A stretch of DNA of 64,000 nucleotides, from positions 1-64,000 of the forward strand of contig JBAMDO010000232.1 of assembly GCA_037074765.1 (NCBI GenBank), written 5' to 3'. A program made the translations under genes and the position numbers. This document shows, in pieces, positions 59,966 through 64,000 of the stretch. Source of the stretch: Mansonella perstans. Lineage: Eukaryota; Nematoda; Chromadorea; Rhabditida; Onchocercidae. The notes under the pieces are model-generated. The model made no database searches. It saw only the letters and a program-made list of their open reading frames with translations, and was not told where the DNA came from. Each line of letters starts with the position of its first letter. Positions within the stretch are counted from its first letter, which is position 1.

Positions 59966-62900
59966 TCATTTGAGTATGGAAGAACTTGCACTGTGATGTT
60001 CATTGGATTTCAGTAAAGATGTTTCCGTATGACCTGTGTGAACTAATGAGCAGTCCTTTTCATTCTTCTTATCAGTGTCAGTATTATCCTAAAAAATTCA
60101 AAAATTAAATGATTTTTACAAAAAAAAAGAAAAAAATCATAATACAAGATGGATGATAGCTAGGAAATTTTAACATATTTAACCATGCTTACTTTACTGA
60201 TTGGTTTTTTACACATAATTCATTTATTTTTGAACATATATTTCCATTCCTAATTTCTTCAATCAATCAGTTAAATCTTATCATCTTTTTATTCCTTAAT
60301 TTCTCATTTCTAATTGGTATAAATTTCTAATCGCTTATTGGTTAATTTCATTTCTAATTGGTATAAGAAAAAATATCACAAACTAAATCTTTTTCTGATG
60401 AATCTGCATTATCTTCAACATCTGTATCAGTTTTATTTGCATCCGTATCCGTTCCAGTAATTCCATGACCTGAAAATTTATACCTTGCAATGGATTCGTT
60501 AGTAAATACTTATTTTGGATTAAGAAGATGAAGTGCTAAAATACTTAATTTAAGCGGTAAAAAAAAAATAGTTCAAGCGAATATTTTCTTTTTCTTTCTC
60601 AGTTTTTCATATAAATTTCTACTTGTATCAAGTTTTTCCATTTCGAAATTAAATGTATGAATCGTTATGTTTTTATTCTGATATACAGCAGCAAATTAAA
60701 TTTTTGTGATTTTTTTCTTGCATAATTGGATAGAAATTTATATACAAACCATCAGAAGCGTCTTCTCTTCTATTATTTTCTTCCAAATGTTTCATCAAAA
60801 CAGCAACAACAACATTGACCAATACAAATTGCGAGATTAATACAAATAAAATGAAAAAACACGGCGCTAATATCGGATCAACACAACAATTCGATTCACA
60901 ATGATCTGATGGATCACAATCATCACGTAATGCATCCTACAAATAAAAATATAAGTTACAATTTTTATAAATTATAGTCATAATTTTAAAAAAAATTGAA
61001 ATAAAAATCTAATCCATAATTTCGTTTTCCACAAATTTATTAAACTTATATTTTAAAAAAAAAATATACATGTATATTTTTTCTTTATTTGCAAATAATA
61101 TTTTAGGACTTTTAAATTAAATCAGAGCACATTTTAAAATATTAAAGTTTATTAGCATTTAATGCTTATATACCTTCATAATTCCATTCCAGTTGTCACC
61201 TGTAGCTATGCGGAATAATGTAAGAAATGCCATTCCGAAATTCTTGAAATGTGCATGCTCACCAAGTCCGTCACACGGATGTTCATCCGAACATTCTGGA
61301 AAAAAAGAAAAATTTTAAATTATAAAAACACATTTGTTTTTTTTTTTTTGAAGTACATTATTATTTGATGATTTACTAAACTGTTCAAATATTTCTTGGA
61401 TCTAAATAGCTCTGATGATCTAAACACAGTATTTTTTTTTGCAAAATTTTAATATAAATGAATTTATTTAGCTGTAGATTCGAATTTGCTATCAATTGTT
61501 ATTTGAAATTGAACAGAAAAGAAAAAAACATTCTCTTCGAGTAGCATACCGAGTTTACCGAATAACTCAACACCAAGAGCAGCGAAAATGAAAAATAAGA
61601 GAAAGAAAAGGGATCCAAGATTTCCAACTTGTGGTAATGCTTCACCAACAGTATCTAACAGTGATCGGATACCTTTAGCCATTTTTAACAGTTTCAACAC
61701 TGCAGAATAATTTATATGATATATATATAGATGCATCGAAAAATTGGTGATTTAAGATTCAATTAACTTTTTTGCAAAAATTAGAAAGAAATTATTCAGA
61801 TTTCTGTGAAGCGTTGCTAATTTATTTCCTACTTCTTTATGCTAATATCAAGAGTATTTTTCTCAAAAATTTTAAAATCTAAAAATTTTTCATCGACCTT
61901 ACTGTCTTTTAAGTTTCAGTTTTAATTTTTAAAACATTTTATCAAGGCAACATTCGTATCAGAATGCAGTGGAAATTTTAGAAATATTTGAAAATAATAC
62001 TCAAATACCTCGGGCAATACGAAGGACTCGCATTACTCGGATAATTGTTGGATTAATGGGTAATTCTAAGGCTTCAAATTCCTCAAATATGATACCAGAA
62101 ATAGACAAAATTACAATGGAAATATCCAACTGATTCCATCTGTAATAAATTTTACATCACAGTATCATACAAACAGAATGATCAATAATAAATAATATAT
62201 TGATAACTTTTTTTGATTTTACGTCGATTTTGTTTGACTTTTGTCCTCTTTTCATTGGTGAGATGAAAAAAATCATAAACCTCTTATCTTTAAGTTCTGA
62301 AAAAATAACGCGAACTGAGGCTTGACTGAATTTGAATTTGCTTCGTTTTTTTGCAAACAAATAAGTTACTTACCGTTCATTGAAAAATCGACGAACTCCC
62401 AATGCTATAAGTTTAATCGCAGATTCAAGAGTAAAAACAGCTGTGAAAAAATAATTTAAGGTTTTCAGGACATATTTCAGGCCAACTGGCATCATATAAA
62501 ATTCCATAGCCATTGAAATAACATTTACTCCTGCAGCAATTAACGTTGGTAAAATGAGATATGATTTTAAAAAATCTGGAAGTTTTTATATCCTATTAAA
62601 TTAATTGGAAGTAAATTATCCAAATTAAAACTGTCCTATAACTTTCTTTCTGCTCCCTGTACCATTTAATATTGATTCGTGGAACGAATAATAATAATAA
62701 AACTTTAGAACAAATTGGAAATTTAGCGCATCAAATTAGTACCATTTTTCAATCTTTTAAACTTACCAATAACACCAGCGATGGCTAAGTCGAAGTACTT
62801 CGATGTTACAATACTGTGCAAAAATAACCTTGCTGGACCATAATTATGCCAGTATGGTCGAGTTTTCTCACCTCAAAATGTTGATAAATAAAGAAACCTT

Positions 62901-63830
62901 GTATCATTTAAATTTGTTAAGGATATAAATTATTATTCAAAGTTTTTTCTAATGGCTTCAATAAAGCTATAAATATTTGAAGGAATAATTTTTTCTTGTT
63001 CAGAAATTTTAAATAAAAATAAAGCTAAAATTAAAAAATTCGATTTGGTATTTTGCTCAATTTTAGTTTCATTTTATGGAATAAGTTTGAAAAAAATGAA
63101 AGACGTATGAAATGGCAATAATTACGTCGTTTTTTCTTTTGGACATATTCACTTTCGTATTGTTGCCGTTTTAATTTGCGTTCTAGGCGCTTTTTTCGGG
63201 CGTGTTCTTTCATTTCAGCTTCCAATGCTTCTTTACATTTATGAAAATTCTCTACCACAACACCAACAAACATATTCAGTACAAAGAATCCAACAAGCAG
63301 TAGGAATGAAATGAAATAAATCATTCGCCATTCATTGTAATTTTCGATTGGCTAAAGAGATTTTAATTAAATTCGTGCATTTCAGAAAAATTTTTAAATA
63401 AACTGCAAAATTAACAAATTACATTAACAGTTACCTGTAAATCTACACCTGTTGCATCGATACCCTGATACATGATAGCAACCCAGCCATCTTTACTAGA
63501 TAATACGAACAATGACATCAGTGCCTAAGAAAGTTAAGCCAAATTTGAATGTAATAAATCCTATTATTAAACAAATTTTTGTTAGTAATGTGCAAATTTT
63601 AATTCCTTAGCTTACATAGTTCAAGAATGTCAAAACTTGCACGAAGATACTTGGCCAAGGTTATTAAAATTGTCATAAAAAAGAAGTGACAAAATTGTCA
63701 AAAGCTTTACCTGACCAAGATTATCAAAATTATAACGATGATTTACCCAACGATTTCGTGGATCCATCAAGCAATCAGCCTTTGTTGTAACATTACTTAT
63801 ATTTGGTCCAACACAATGAAACATCATACC
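59966..63830 (-). CDS. cca-1: T-type (Cav3) voltage-gated calcium channel alpha-1 subunit, 3' part, cca-1-like
   Basis: Low-voltage-activated calcium channel pore subunit in the plasma membrane of muscle and neurons. Exons: 63711-63830, 63435-63524, 63126-63351, 62767-62871, 62374-62530, 62009-62139, 61550-61699, 61174-61295, 60750-60936, 60384-60469, 59966-60088. These encode the last 498 residues. The 5' part lies beyond the window. Domain III pore: [21 protein letters not shown], with the filter Asp typical of Cav3 (EEDD). IIIS6: [20 protein letters not shown]. The III-IV linker is basic. IVS4: [19 protein letters not shown]. Domain IV filter Asp: [12 protein letters not shown]6: [19 protein letters not shown]. 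An extra in-frame acceptor 45 nt upstream of 62530 and a second donor after 63711 may make variants. The C-terminal tail is short and Asp/Thr-rich, ending SSSILK. Confidence 0.95.
63651..63710 (-). CDS. possible in-frame 20-residue extension of the domain III pore exon
   Basis: After the NFDNLGQ end of the exon at 63711, the frame stays open for 60 nt and reaches a second copy of the same exon end (NFNNLGQ) followed by its own donor GTATCT. Use of the second donor would insert 20 residues ([20 protein letters not shown]) in the pore loop. The first donor GTAAAG gives the conserved family sequence and is surely the main one. Confidence 0.35.
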
Positions 63831-64000
63831 CTACAAATTAAATTCATATTAACTGATATCAAGGAATATTAATGCTTATTTTTTTTTAAAATTTAATCAG
63901 TTAACTAACTGATTGCAGTTCAAATAGTGCTATTGTCTTTTTGCTTATTTGCGTGGCAAATACCTTATCTGTAAGATATAGTAAGTTAAAGGAAACTTGA

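Noticed and set aside
63964..64000. Possible further calcium-channel exon ending LYLTDK before a GTATTT donor
   Set aside because: The expected family sequence before the 63830 exon is GVQLFK-like; the visible peptide does not match, so the preceding exon is more likely beyond the window edge.
1..64000. CRISPR arrays, tRNA/rRNA genes, operators, bacterial-type ribosome sites
   Set aside because: None seen; the sequence is nuclear eukaryotic. No tRNA cloverleaf or rRNA-like stretch was recognised on either strand.

Overview
The window looks like genomic DNA of a parasitic nematode, most likely a filarial or related spirurid worm. It is very AT-rich and its genes are split by short GT-AG introns. 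Several genes begin just after a splice acceptor that no upstream exon can serve, as expected for spliced-leader trans-splicing. The gene content is animal and partly nematode/arthropod in type: an innexin, a T-type calcium channel and a nematode-style nuclear receptor. Genus and species cannot be fixed from the sequence alone.

Layout. 1-7.9 kb is AT-rich non-coding DNA with microsatellites. 8.0-15.7 kb (+) is a 13-exon nuclear hormone receptor with two candidate first exons. 15.7-35.6 kb is a gene-poor zone, but it holds exon chains for up to three orphan genes: A (- strand, 24.6-25.9 kb, four phase-matched exons), B (- strand, 21.6-22.9 kb, starting with a signal peptide) and C (+ strand, 30.2-32.9 kb). 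35.6-37.9 kb (+) is an unrecognised four-helix membrane protein. 38.1-39.9 kb (-) is an ERI3-type DEDDh exoribonuclease, followed at 40.6-46.5 kb (-) by a BED-finger/hAT-transposase-derived gene that carries a tandem-duplicated exon. 47.6-53.5 kb (+) is an MMS22L-like replication-fork repair gene, divergent from the BED/hAT gene. 54.3-57.7 kb (-) is a complete innexin (553 aa). 60.0-63.8 kb (-) is the 3' part of a T-type (Cav3) calcium channel, cca-1-like, which runs off the right edge.

The genes do not form one pathway. Innexin and Cav3 belong to excitable-cell physiology, the nuclear receptor and BED/hAT protein to gene regulation, ERI3-like to RNA processing and MMS22L to genome maintenance. 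The most notable structural signals are: the 183-nt duplicated BED exon, probably spliced as mutually exclusive copies; the alternative N-termini of the receptor; a duplicated exon tail plus donor in the calcium-channel pore exon; and the orphan genes A-C. Exon models were made by eye from splice consensus, reading phase and recalled family motifs; no database search was run.
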